This document shows positions 54,454 through 63,183 of a stretch of 64,000 nt of DNA, piece after piece. This DNA comes from Pseudotabrizicola formosa. GTDB taxonomy: Bacteria; Pseudomonadota; Alphaproteobacteria; Rhodobacterales; Rhodobacteraceae. How positions within the stretch are numbered: position 1 is the stretch's first letter; each line of letters begins with the position of its first letter. The position numbers were made by a program, and so were the translations under genes. Location of the stretch: positions 186,001 to 250,000 of the forward strand of contig NZ_PJOM01000001.1 in the NCBI RefSeq assembly GCF_002900965.1, written 5' to 3'. Under the pieces are notes generated by a model. It did no database searches. It had not been told where the DNA came from and saw only the letters and a list, made by a program, of their open reading frames with translations.

Positions 54454-57066
54454 ATGTCAAGAACTGTTGTCTGGAAACGCCTGTTTATCTGGGCTGTCTG
54501 TATCTGGGGGCTGCTGTTTGCGCTGCCCAATGCATTTTATCCGCGGGTGGAGTGGCACAATGATGCCCACGCGGCCCTGACCGAAGGTCTGCTGCCGGCG
54601 CAGGCCGATCTGGCGGGCTGGCCATCGTGGCTGCCATCCAACCTTGTGGCGCTTGGGCTTGACCTGCGCGGCGGCGCGCATCTGCTGGCCGAGGTCAAGG
54701 TGGCCGAGGTGCATGCCGCGCGCATGGATAGCCTGTGGCGCGACGTGCGCGAGGTGTTGCGCCCGCTGCGCGATCAGGTCGGCGCTGTGCGGCGCGATGG
54801 TACGGCCCCCGCAGACACGTTGCGCGTGGTGCTGACCGAGCCTGCGGGGATGCAGGCAGCGCTAGAGGCGGTGCGGGCACTTGCAAGGCCGGTTGCTTCG
54901 CTGACCGGGGCGGGGCAGAGCGATTTTGTGGTGCAGGCAGATGGGGCTGCCCTGGTGTTCGTGCTGTCGGAGGCGGAAAAAAAGCTGTCGGATGACCGCA
55001 CGGTACAGCAGGTGCTGGAGATCGTCCGCCGACGGGTGGACGAGGTGGGCACGCGCGAGCCGACGATTCAGCGGCAGGGCGAAAACCGTGTGCTCATACA
55101 GGTGCCTGGCATCGGGTCGGCAGCAGAGCTGAAGGCGCTGATTGGGACAACGGCAAAGCTGACCTTTCATTCCGTCCTGGGAATGGGGACTGGGCCAGAG
55201 GCGGGAGATCTGCTGCTGCCATTGGCAGAGGACCCGGGCGTGATCTACCGGCTGGAGGCAGAGCCGGTGATCAGCGGAGAGGATCTGGTGGATGCACAGC
55301 CTGCCTTTGACCAGAACAACCGGCCTGCGGTGAATTTCCGCTTTGATGCTTCGGGCGCGCGGGTGTTCGGCGATTACACGGCCGCCAATATCGGCAAGCC
55401 CTTCGCCATCGTGCTGGACGGTGCGGTAATTTCTGCCCCGGTGATCCAGAGCCATATTGCGGGGGGATCGGGGATCATCACCGGCAGCTTCACGGTGGAG
55501 GACAGCACCGAACTGGCGGTGCTGTTGCGCGCGGGGGCCTTGCCGGCCGGGATGGAGTTTCTGGAAGAGCGCACCATCGGGCCGGAGCTTGGGCAGGACA
55601 GCATCGACGCGGGCAAGACCGCGGCAGTGATCGGGATGGTGGCGGTCGTGGTGTTCATGATGGCCTGCTATGGCGGTTTCGGGGTGCTGGCCAATGTGGC
55701 GCTGTGCATCAACATGCTGCTGCTGTTTGCCGCTCTGTCGGTGATGGGGGCGACGCTGACCCTGCCCGGCATTGCGGGGATTGTGCTGACGATGGGCATG
55801 GCGGTGGACGCCAATGTGCTGATCTTCGAGCGGATTCGCGAAGAGCTGCGCGCCGGCCGCACACCGGGGCGAGCGGTGTCTGTGGGGTTTGACAAGGCGC
55901 TGTCGGCGATCATGGACAGCAACATCACCGGCTTGCTGACGGCGGTGATCATGTTCGCCATCGGGTCTGGTGCCGTGCGCGGCTTTGCGGTGACGCTGGG
56001 GCTGGGGATCCTGACCTCGATGTTCACTGCCGTTTATGTGACGCGGCTGTTGGTCGAAAGCTGGATGGTCTGGCGCCGGCCAAAGGTGCTGCGGCTGGCA
56101 GGGCTGATCCGGCTGGCCCCGGTGCGCAGCGCGTTCAACTTCTTCCGCTGGCAAGGGGCGACCTTCGGCGCGTCGGTGGTGGCGGTTGTGGCATCGGTCG
56201 TGCTGGTCGCCGTGATGGGGCTGAACTTCGGCATCGACTTCAAGGGCGGCACCACGTTCCGCACCGAATCCGCTCAGGCGGTGGATGTGGCGAAGTACCG
56301 AGAGGCATTGTCGGGGCTGGGCCTTGGCGATGTCGCCATCGCACAGGTGTTTGATCCGGCTTTTGCTGCGGATCAGCATGTGGCGATGATCCGGGTGCAG
56401 GCGCAGGACGGGGCCGAGGCGATTTCGGCTGCCACCATTGCGCAGGTCGAGGATGCATTGCGCGCCGTGGACCCCGGCATCAGTTTTCCGGCAGTGGAAT
56501 CGGTGGGCCCGAAGGTTTCGGCCGAGCTGATCTGGCTGGCGGTGATGGCGGTGGGCGCGGGGGCGGCAGGCATTCTGGCCTATGTCTGGCTGCGGTTCGA
56601 ATGGCAGTTCGCAGTCGGCACCGTAGCGGCGCTGGTGCATGATGTGGTGGTGACCGTGGGCGTCTTCGCCCTGTTCCAGCTTCGGTTCGATCTGACCATC
56701 GTGGCTGCCTTGCTGACCATCCTCGGCTATTCGGTGAATGACACGGTGGTGATCTTTGACCGCCTGCGGGAAAACCTGACCAAATATAAGGATATGCCGC
56801 TGCGCGACTTGATGAACCTGTCGGCGAATGAAACCCTGAGCCGGACGATCATGACCGCGTTGACCACTCTGATTGCCTTGGTGGCCCTGTTGATCTTTGG
56901 CGGCGACGTGATCCGGGGCTTCGTGTTTGCGATGCTGTTCGGCGTTGTCATCGGGACCTATTCCAGCCTCTATGTGGCAAAGAACATCGTGCTGTTTCTG
57001 GGACTGGACCGCACGGAAAAGGCCGGACGCAAGGATGATCACGAGTTTGCGCACATCGACGCGTAA
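54454..57066 (+). CDS. secDF: Fused protein-export membrane protein SecDF
   Basis: An 870-aa protein combining SecD and SecF, which uses the proton gradient to help pull proteins across the membrane. SecD half: first helix near 10-28, P1 domain, LGLDLRGGAHLL signature (about 67), AVDANVLIFERIREELR-type helix; SecF half begins near residue 555 with FGIDFKGGTTF and ends with SVNDTVVIFDRLRENL and NETLSRTIMTA. The start has GAGG 7 nt upstream. Fusion is less common in this group, where separate secD and secF genes occur. yajC is not adjacent. Confidence 0.95.
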   Translation: MSRTVVWKRLFIWAVCIWGLLFALPNAFYPRVEWHNDAHAALTEGLLPAQADLAGWPSWLPSNLVALGLDLRGGAHLLAEVKVAEVHAARMDSLWRDVREVLRPLRDQVGAVRRDGTAPADTLRVVLTEPAGMQAALEAVRALARPVASLTGAGQSDFVVQADGAALVFVLSEAEKKLSDDRTVQQVLEIVRRRVDEVGTREPTIQRQGENRVLIQVPGIGSAAELKALIGTTAKLTFHSVLGMGTGPEAGDLLLPLAEDPGVIYRLEAEPVISGEDLVDAQPAFDQNNRPAVNFRFDASGARVFGDYTAANIGKPFAIVLDGAVISAPVIQSHIAGGSGIITGSFTVEDSTELAVLLRAGALPAGMEFLEERTIGPELGQDSIDAGKTAAVIGMVAVVVFMMACYGGFGVLANVALCINMLLLFAALSVMGATLTLPGIAGIVLTMGMAVDANVLIFERIREELRAGRTPGRAVSVGFDKALSAIMDSNITGLLTAVIMFAIGSGAVRGFAVTLGLGILTSMFTAVYVTRLLVESWMVWRRPKVLRLAGLIRLAPVRSAFNFFRWQGATFGASVVAVVASVVLVAVMGLNFGIDFKGGTTFRTESAQAVDVAKYREALSGLGLGDVAIAQVFDPAFAADQHVAMIRVQAQDGAEAISAATIAQVEDALRAVDPGISFPAVESVGPKVSAELIWLAVMAVGAGAAGILAYVWLRFEWQFAVGTVAALVHDVVVTVGVFALFQLRFDLTIVAALLTILGYSVNDTVVIFDRLRENLTKYKDMPLRDLMNLSANETLSRTIMTALTTLIALVALLIFGGDVIRGFVFAMLFGVVIGTYSSLYVAKNIVLFLGLDRTEKAGRKDDHEFAHIDA

Positions 57067-57069
57067 GCC

Positions 57070-57102
57070 GTGCCGCAGCGGGGCATGTACCCGCTGCGGC
57101 AC
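57070..57102. terminator. 13-bp perfect hairpin between convergent genes
   Basis: GTGCCGCAGCGGG (57070-57082) and its exact complement (57090-57102), loop of 7. It sits 3 bp after the secDF stop and reaches into the stop of the permease gene. There is no long T-run on either side, so it may act bidirectionally with Rho or simply stabilise both 3' ends. Confidence 0.6.
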
Positions 57103-57887
57103 TATGTGCGGATGGTGAAGCCGCGGGCGATGTGGTTGCGCACGAACCAGATCATCGCAAGACCGGGCAACAGCGAAAACACGGTCATTGCCATTACAAG
57201 GCCGATATCGGTTTGAAAGGTGAACAGCGCATTGATCGCCATGGTGATCGGCTTGCCCGCGGTGACAGTCAGGATGCGGGCGAATACCACTTCGACCCAT
57301 GAAAAGATAAAGCAGAAGAAGGCCGCAACGCCAATGCCCGGCGCGATGGCGGGAACCAGGTGGCGCAGGAAGAAGCCGGGCAGGGAATACCCGTCGAGAA
57401 AGGCGGTTTCGTCAAATTCGCGTGGGACGGCGCGGATGAAGCTTTCCAAAATCCAGATCGCGATCGGCAGGTTGAACAGGCAATGCACCAGCGCAATGCC
57501 GACTGGGCTGTTGATCAGGTTGAATTGCGCGAACAGGATGAAGATGGGAAGCGACAGCACAACCGGCGGCGTCAGACGGAAGGCCAGCATCAGGAACAGG
57601 AAGTGCCGGTCGCCGACAAAGCGATACCGGGCAAAGGCATAGGCCGCGGGCAGACCGGCAGCAAGGCAAAGCGCCACATTGAGCAGGACATAGATCAACG
57701 AGTTCAGCAGTGCATCGACCAGCGCGGGGCTGGCAAAGATATTGCGGTAGTTGATCAGGCTGAAGCTGCCCTCAAGGGTCCCGTCATGCGGCAGTGTGGC
57801 GGTGAAGCTGAGCACGATGGTCTGCGCCAGAGGAAGCAGGATGAAGCCAGCCAAAACCAGCAGGGCGGCTGCGCGCAGAACGCTCAT
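57102..57887 (-). CDS. Carbohydrate ABC permease, glycerol GlpQ-like
   Basis: A 261-aa inner-membrane permease with six helices. The EAA loop FLDGYSLPGFFLRHLVPAIAPG is intact, and the C-terminus ending FVRNHIARGFTIRT looks like GlpQ of the rhizobial glycerol ABC importer as I remember it. It overlaps the upstream permease gene by 4 bp. No ATPase, periplasmic binding protein or glycerol kinase gene lies on either side, so the pair is an orphan. Confidence 0.85.
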   Translation of the reverse strand: MSVLRAAALLVLAGFILLPLAQTIVLSFTATLPHDGTLEGSFSLINYRNIFASPALVDALLNSLIYVLLNVALCLAAGLPAAYAFARYRFVGDRHFLFLMLAFRLTPPVVLSLPIFILFAQFNLINSPVGIALVHCLFNLPIAIWILESFIRAVPREFDETAFLDGYSLPGFFLRHLVPAIAPGIGVAAFFCFIFSWVEVVFARILTVTAGKPITMAINALFTFQTDIGLVMAMTVFSLLPGLAMIWFVRNHIARGFTIRT

Positions 57888-58759
57888 GCGCTTGCCTCTG
57901 GTCGCTGGCGGTTGCGGTGGTCGGTGACGGCGACGAAGATGCGGACCACACTCAGCACGATCAGGAAATAGACCATGGCGCGGGCGGCAGCCGAGCCGTA
58001 GCTGAAGCCCTTGATGTCTTCGCCAAGATCCAGCGACAGGAAGGTGGTCGCATTGTCCGGGCCGCCCGCGTTGATGGCAAATGCTTCGGTATAGATCATG
58101 AAACTGTCGACAAAGCGCAGCAGGATCACGATGAACAGCGCGCTGCTGATCCGCGGCAATTCGATGTAACGGAACAGCGCCCAGCGGGAGGCACCATCAA
58201 TGGCGGCGGCCTGGTAATAGGGACGCGGAATGCCGGACAGGCCAGCATAGGCAAGGATCACCACAAGCCCGAGCCAATGCCATGTGTCCATCACCACCAG
58301 CAGCATCCATGTGTGAAGTGCGGTGAACTTGTAATCGAACATGATGCCCAAGGCGGCCATCGCCTGCCCGGCAAATCCGGTTTCGGGGTTGATCAGGGAC
58401 AGCCACATGATCGGGATCATGTTCCAAGGCACCACCAGCGGCACCGCAACAAGCAACAACATCAACAGCCCCGCACGCCCCGCCCGCACCAGCAAAAGGG
58501 CGACGGCGATACCCAAAGGCAGCTGTACCCCCAGCACAAGGGCGGAAAACAGCAGGCTGCGGGCCAGACTGGCGTGAAAGCGGCCAGAAGTAATGATCGA
58601 TTCATACCATTCGGTGCCGACCCAGTGCAGCGAGTCGAGGGTGAAGATATCGTGGAATGAGAAATTCAGGACGGTCACCAACGGCACTACCCCGACGAAC
58701 CCCATCACCGCGGCGGCGGGCACCAACAGGAGCCACGCCCGGTTGTCATGGGATTTCAT
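57884..58759 (-). CDS. Carbohydrate ABC permease, glycerol GlpP-like
   Basis: A 291-aa permease with six helices. WLSLINPETG, VVMDTWHWLGLVVILAYAGLSGIPRPYYQAAAIDGASRW (EAA loop) and LLRFVDSFMIYTEAFAINAGGPDNATTFLS follow the wording of GlpP in alphaproteobacterial glycerol transporters. Upstream there are only 111 bp to the zapE end, so the expected ATPase genes glpS and glpT are missing. Confidence 0.85.
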   Translation of the reverse strand: MKSHDNRAWLLLVPAAAVMGFVGVVPLVTVLNFSFHDIFTLDSLHWVGTEWYESIITSGRFHASLARSLLFSALVLGVQLPLGIAVALLLVRAGRAGLLMLLLVAVPLVVPWNMIPIMWLSLINPETGFAGQAMAALGIMFDYKFTALHTWMLLVVMDTWHWLGLVVILAYAGLSGIPRPYYQAAAIDGASRWALFRYIELPRISSALFIVILLRFVDSFMIYTEAFAINAGGPDNATTFLSLDLGEDIKGFSYGSAAARAMVYFLIVLSVVRIFVAVTDHRNRQRPEASA

Positions 58760-58870
58760 CTGGAACGGTCCTGCGCTTGGTCTGATCTGTCGGGATGTTC
58801 CTTAAACCGGGCGCTGCTGGCAAGTGCAAAGGTCGTCAAACCGATCTGCGGCAGGGTAGCAGTCCGGCGA

Positions 58871-59980
58871 TCAGGCAGAGGCGTCTTGCGAGGGTGCGTC
58901 CGCCCCGGCCCAGCCCGCACTTTGCATCTCGCGCAACCGGCTGGCGGTGCGTTCGAATTCGAAACTGCCTGTGCCTTCCATATACAGCCGTTCGGGTTCG
59001 TCAGCGGCAGAGCAGATCAGGCGAACCTTTGCCTCATATAGCGCGTCGATCAGCAGGACGAAGCGCTTTGCCTCGTTGTAATTGCTGGCCGACAGTTGCG
59101 GGATGTCTTCGAGGATCAGCACACGGACGGCGGCGGCGATGGCAAGGAAATCGGCGGCCCCCAGGGGTCTAGCGCAAAACTCCCAGAAGGTCGCGCGGCC
59201 GATGCCATTGGCAAATCGGGGAATTTCCACTTCGCGCCCGTTGACCGGCAGTCTCAGCGGTGCCCCAGACGTGCCGCCGGTCAAATCTGCCCAGATTGCG
59301 TCGATCTGGCTGCGCGCCTTGCCTGCGGGGTGGAAATAGACCTGCGCGCCAGACAGGCGGTGCTGTCGGTAGTCGTTCGGGCTCTCCAGTTCATGCACGG
59401 TCAGGCGGTCGCGCAGCATGGCGATGAAGGGCAGGAACAGCGCGCGGTTCAGCCCGTCCAGATACAGATCCTCGGGCGGCCGGTTCGAGGTGGTGATGAT
59501 GACCACTCCGGCGGCGAACAGCCGTTCGAACAGGCGGCCCACAATCATCGCATCGGTGATATCGGTGATCTGCATCTCATCAAAGCACAGCAGACGGGTG
59601 TCCTTGATGATCGCATCCGCTACCGGGGCGATGGGGTCATCCACCCCGGTCTGGCGCGCAATGTGAATGCCGTGGTGAATCTCCTGCATGAAGGCGTGGA
59701 AATGCACCCGGCGTTTTTTCGGAATGTCGGTCGCATGATAGAACAGGTCCATCAGCATGGATTTGCCACGCCCGACCCCGCCCCAAAGGTACAGGCCTTT
59801 CGGCGGCGTCAGGGGTCTGGCGAACAGGCCCGCAAACAGGCCGGTGCGGCGGGTGGCGTGTTCCTCCAGCCAACTGCGCAGCGCCTCCAGCGACGGCAGC
59901 ATGCCGTGCTGTGCCGGGTCGGGGCGCAGGGTGCCCTCGGCGATGCGGGCGTCGTAGATCTGGGTCAGGGTTTGGCGCAT
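58871..59980 (-). CDS. zapE: Cell division protein ZapE (AFG1-like ATPase)
   Basis: A 369-aa AAA-type ATPase of the ZapE/AFG1 family. GLYLWGGVGRGKSMLMDLF has the Walker A motif and LLCFDEMQITD the Walker B; TTSNRPPEDLY is the sensor region. ZapE acts on Z-ring constriction, while AFG1 is a mitochondrial protease adaptor. ATG at 59980 (MRQTLTQIYDARI) is used; the ribosome site is weak and the frame opens to 60076. Confidence 0.93.
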   Translation of the reverse strand: MRQTLTQIYDARIAEGTLRPDPAQHGMLPSLEALRSWLEEHATRRTGLFAGLFARPLTPPKGLYLWGGVGRGKSMLMDLFYHATDIPKKRRVHFHAFMQEIHHGIHIARQTGVDDPIAPVADAIIKDTRLLCFDEMQITDITDAMIVGRLFERLFAAGVVIITTSNRPPEDLYLDGLNRALFLPFIAMLRDRLTVHELESPNDYRQHRLSGAQVYFHPAGKARSQIDAIWADLTGGTSGAPLRLPVNGREVEIPRFANGIGRATFWEFCARPLGAADFLAIAAAVRVLILEDIPQLSASNYNEAKRFVLLIDALYEAKVRLICSAADEPERLYMEGTGSFEFERTASRLREMQSAGWAGADAPSQDASA

Positions 59981-60096
59981 GGTGAGCGGTATACATCTGT
60001 ATGCGAAGGGCGGGCAACGGGGGCAGGCTCGGATTCCGGCTTGAAGCCCAGATTCAAAACGGTTTGAGTGGCGCAAACGGTGCAGGGGACGGTGAG

Positions 60097-61704
60097 ATGG
60101 CAGAGTGGTGGCGCGGATCGGTGACCTATCAAGTCTATCCGAGGTCGTTTCAGGATACCAATGGCGATGGTATCGGCGATCTGGCCGGCATTACGGCGCG
60201 TCTGCCCCATCTGGCGGATTTGGGAGTGGATGCAGTCTGGCTGTCGCCCATCTTCAAAAGCCCGATGGCGGATATGGGCTATGACGTATCTGATTACACC
60301 GATGTTGACCCGCTGTTCGGTGATCTGGCAGCCTTTGATGCGCTGGTGGCGCGCGCGCATGATCTTGGGCTGAAGGTGATCATCGATCAGGTGATTTCGC
60401 ATTCTTCTGACCAGCATCCGTTTTTCCGTGAAAGCCGGACAACGCGCGACAACCCGCGCGCTGACTGGTATGTCTGGGCGGATGCGCAGGCCGATGGCAG
60501 CCCGCCCAACAACTGGCTGTCGGTGTTCGGCGGCTCCGCCTGGGAATGGGATTCGCGGCGGCGGCAGTATTATCTGCACAACTTTTTGCCCAGCCAGCCA
60601 GATCTGAACTTTCACAACCCGGATGTGCAGGACTGGGCGCTGTCGGTGCTGCGGTTCTGGCTGGACCGCGGCGTGGATGGGTTCCGGCTGGACACGGTGA
60701 ACTATTATTTTCACGACCGGGAGTTGCGGTCAAACGGGCCGATGCCGCAAAAGGACAACCGTCCGCCGGTGAACCCTTATGACATGCAGGATCACCTGTT
60801 TTCCAAGTCGCGCCCCGAAAACCCCGGCTGGTTGGAGCGGTTGCGCGCGCTGACCGATGATTATCCCGACCGCACCATGGTGGGTGAGGTGGGCGATGCG
60901 CCATGGCGCAATGTGGCGATCATGGCGGAATATACCCAGCCGGGGCGGCTGCATATGACGTACAGCTTTGACATGCTGGGACCAGAATTTACGCCCGCGC
61001 ATTTCCGCGAAAAGATTGAAGGCTTCTTTCAGGGCGCACCTGATGGCTGGCCGATGTGGGCGTTTTCCAATCATGATGTGATCCGCCACGCCACCCGCTG
61101 GGCCGATCATGGTGCCCCCGATGCGGTGGCCAAGCTGGCGGCGGCGATGCTTTTGTCATTTGAAGGCTCGGTCTGCCTGTATCAGGGGGAAGAGGCCGGG
61201 CAGGTCGAGACGGACATCGACTATGAAGAGCTGACCGATCCGCCAGGCATCCGGTTCTGGCCCGATTACAAGGGCCGCGACGGGTGCCGCACACCGATGG
61301 TGTGGGACAGTTCAGAGTTTGGCGGCTTTTCCAGGGTGAAGCCGTGGTTGCCGGTCAAGGCACCGCAACTGGCGCGCAATGTGGCGGCGCAGGATGGAGT
61401 GCCGGGATCGGTGCTCGAATTCTACCGTGAGATGCTGGCCTTCCGGCGTGCAACACCGGCGCTCCGTGTCGGGCGGACACGGTTTTTCAACCTGCCCGAG
61501 CCGGTATTGGGCTTTGCTCGCGGCGACGGGCTGGCCTGCGTGTTCAACCTGTCTGTCCGTCCGGTCACATTGGCGGCGCGTGGCGTATTGATGCCTGGCG
61601 CGCCGTGCCATGCCGCTCATCTGGAGGGCGACCGCCTGCTGTTGGGGCCGAATGGCTTTGCCTTTGTGCAGGGCGATGCCGCGTTGCTGCTTAGCGCAGA
61701 GTGA
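60097..61704 (+). CDS. GH13 alpha-glucosidase
   Basis: A 535-aa glycoside hydrolase family 13 enzyme, probably cytoplasmic, hydrolysing alpha-glucosides such as maltose or isomaltose. WWRGSVTYQVYPRSFQDTNGDGIGDL is the oligo-1,6-glucosidase/AglA type start. Nucleophile Asp is in VDGFRLDTVN, acid/base Glu in VGEVGD and the third Asp in FSNHDV. No signal peptide. The start has AGGGGA upstream. The agl ABC transporter genes usually near such enzymes are absent. It is convergent with GNAT by a 14-bp overlap. Confidence 0.92.
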   Translation: MAEWWRGSVTYQVYPRSFQDTNGDGIGDLAGITARLPHLADLGVDAVWLSPIFKSPMADMGYDVSDYTDVDPLFGDLAAFDALVARAHDLGLKVIIDQVISHSSDQHPFFRESRTTRDNPRADWYVWADAQADGSPPNNWLSVFGGSAWEWDSRRRQYYLHNFLPSQPDLNFHNPDVQDWALSVLRFWLDRGVDGFRLDTVNYYFHDRELRSNGPMPQKDNRPPVNPYDMQDHLFSKSRPENPGWLERLRALTDDYPDRTMVGEVGDAPWRNVAIMAEYTQPGRLHMTYSFDMLGPEFTPAHFREKIEGFFQGAPDGWPMWAFSNHDVIRHATRWADHGAPDAVAKLAAAMLLSFEGSVCLYQGEEAGQVETDIDYEELTDPPGIRFWPDYKGRDGCRTPMVWDSSEFGGFSRVKPWLPVKAPQLARNVAAQDGVPGSVLEFYREMLAFRRATPALRVGRTRFFNLPEPVLGFARGDGLACVFNLSVRPVTLAARGVLMPGAPCHAAHLEGDRLLLGPNGFAFVQGDAALLLSAE

Positions 61705-62161
61705 TCTTGCGGAAGATGCGCCCGACCACCTGCCCGCTAGAGAGCGCATAGTCCGGCTCGGCCCCGACATCAACAAAGCCGAGGCGGGCGTAATAGGCCA
61801 GACCGGGAATATTGTCGGCGCGGATGGCGGCAAAGACCTCGGTGATCCCCTTGGCGGCGCAAAGCGCACGGGTCTGGTCGAAAAGCTGTGCGCCAATGCC
61901 CTTGGCCTGGGTGCCCGGGCTGACAAAAGTGCCGATATGGACCTCGCCATGGACCTGGTCCACCGCCTGCCAGCCTAGGATGTGTCCCGCGTCGTCGGCG
62001 ACAACGCAGGTCAGGGTGCCTGGCCCGTCGATATAGTCGTGGCGCACCGTTTCAGGACTTTTGGGGGTTTCATGCGCTGTGGTGCCGCCGATGGCGATGA
62101 TGGCGTTCAGCAGATCGGCCATCTGTGGGGCGTCCTGCGGGGTGGCGATGCGGATGATCAT
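61691..62161 (-). CDS. GNAT family N-acetyltransferase
   Basis: A 156-aa acyltransferase. The acetyl-CoA site is VSPGTQAKGIGAQLFDQTRALC, following GEVHIGTF; the C-terminal NIPGLAYYARLGFVDVG is the family's last helix and strand. The substrate is unknown. ATG at 62161 overlaps the serB stop (ATGA). Confidence 0.88.
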   Translation of the reverse strand: MIIRIATPQDAPQMADLLNAIIAIGGTTAHETPKSPETVRHDYIDGPGTLTCVVADDAGHILGWQAVDQVHGEVHIGTFVSPGTQAKGIGAQLFDQTRALCAAKGITEVFAAIRADNIPGLAYYARLGFVDVGAEPDYALSSGQVVGRIFRKITLR

Positions 62162-63033
62162 GCGGCAAACTCTTCACGCCGATAGCCTTGCAGATAGAGC
62201 AGGGCAGTCAGGTCACCGTGGTTGACGCGCAGGCTGCATTTCGCCGCCACCAAGGGTTTGGCGTGCAGCGCCACACCCGCACCGGCCCGGGTCAGCATGG
62301 CAAGATCATTGGCCCCGTCGCCCACGGCCATGGCGTCATCGGGTGAGATCCCCAGACGGGTGGTGATCTCCAGCAGCGCATCCAGCTTGGCCTGCTTGCC
62401 AAGGATCGGATCGGCGACATGCCCGGTCAGTTTCCCATCTGAAATGAGCAGCGTGTTGGCACGGTTCTCGTCAAAGCCAAGGGTCTCGGCGATGCGAGCG
62501 GTGAAGGCGGTAAATCCGCCCGAAACCAGCGCGGCATAGGCGCCAGTCGCGCGCATGGTGGCCAGCAGGGCCGGACCGCCGGGCATCAGCGTGATGCGGT
62601 CACGGATCACGCGGCTGATGGTTTCGGCGGGCAGGTCGCGCAACAGGCCCACCCGCTCGCGCAGGGCAGTTTCGAAATCCAGTTCGCCGTTCATCGCGCG
62701 GGCGGTGATGCCTGCCACATGGGCCCCGACACCCGCCTCATCCGCCAGCTCGTCAATACACTCCTGCCGGATCATCGTGCTGTCCATATCCGCGATCAGC
62801 AGGCGCTTTTTGCGGTTGGCGGCGGGCTGCACGGCAAGGTCGATCCGCAGCGCCTGCAGGCCCTCCCAGGCCTCCCACAGGTTTTTCGGGACTGCTTCCA
62901 GCGGGAATTCTGCCGCCACGCCCGGATCGAGCCAGCGGGCATCGCCGCCACCCCAGGCATTGCGCAGCGACTCGACCGTCATGCGGTCCAGGACCGGCGT
63001 TTCGGGATTGGTCAGCAGCGTGGCGATGAACAT
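62158..63033 (-). CDS. serB: Phosphoserine phosphatase
   Basis: A 291-aa HAD phosphatase making serine from phosphoserine. The nucleophile loop LIADMDSTMIRQECIDELA, the SGGFT motif, and VGDGANDLAML are complete. The N-terminal 80 residues form a divergent ACT-like part. ATG at 63033 (MFIATLLTNPE) is used; the frame stays open far upstream over serC antisense. Divergent from serC, so serine genes share one control region. Confidence 0.95.
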   Translation of the reverse strand: MFIATLLTNPETPVLDRMTVESLRNAWGGGDARWLDPGVAAEFPLEAVPKNLWEAWEGLQALRIDLAVQPAANRKKRLLIADMDSTMIRQECIDELADEAGVGAHVAGITARAMNGELDFETALRERVGLLRDLPAETISRVIRDRITLMPGGPALLATMRATGAYAALVSGGFTAFTARIAETLGFDENRANTLLISDGKLTGHVADPILGKQAKLDALLEITTRLGISPDDAMAVGDGANDLAMLTRAGAGVALHAKPLVAAKCSLRVNHGDLTALLYLQGYRREEFAA

Positions 63034-63130
63034 GGGCAAGGTCCGTCCGGCAGGTGTTGTCGCTTTCGCGCGGTGATGCGCCGCATTACGACGATTTTCC
63101 CCCTTGCACCAGAGGGGCCGGCTATGTAGA

Positions 63131-63183
63131 CGCGGCAGTGGGACACCCTTCCCCAACGAAGGGCATTTATCTGTGAGGATACC
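63131..63183 (+). promoter_or_regulatory. Candidate serC leader hairpin
   Basis: CCCTTC (63146-63151) pairs with GAAGGG (63158-63163), loop CCCAAC, 20 bp before the serC ATG; GAGGA lies between hairpin and start. Alphaproteobacterial serC genes are known to carry a conserved serC RNA element upstream; this hairpin is in the expected place. Match to the family was not tested. Confidence 0.5.

Noticed and set aside
54862-57300. 812-codon open frame antisense to secDF
   Set aside because: It lies wholly opposite a clear SecDF gene; long antisense frames are expected from the GC-rich third-position bias, and its His/Arg-rich translation has no family features.
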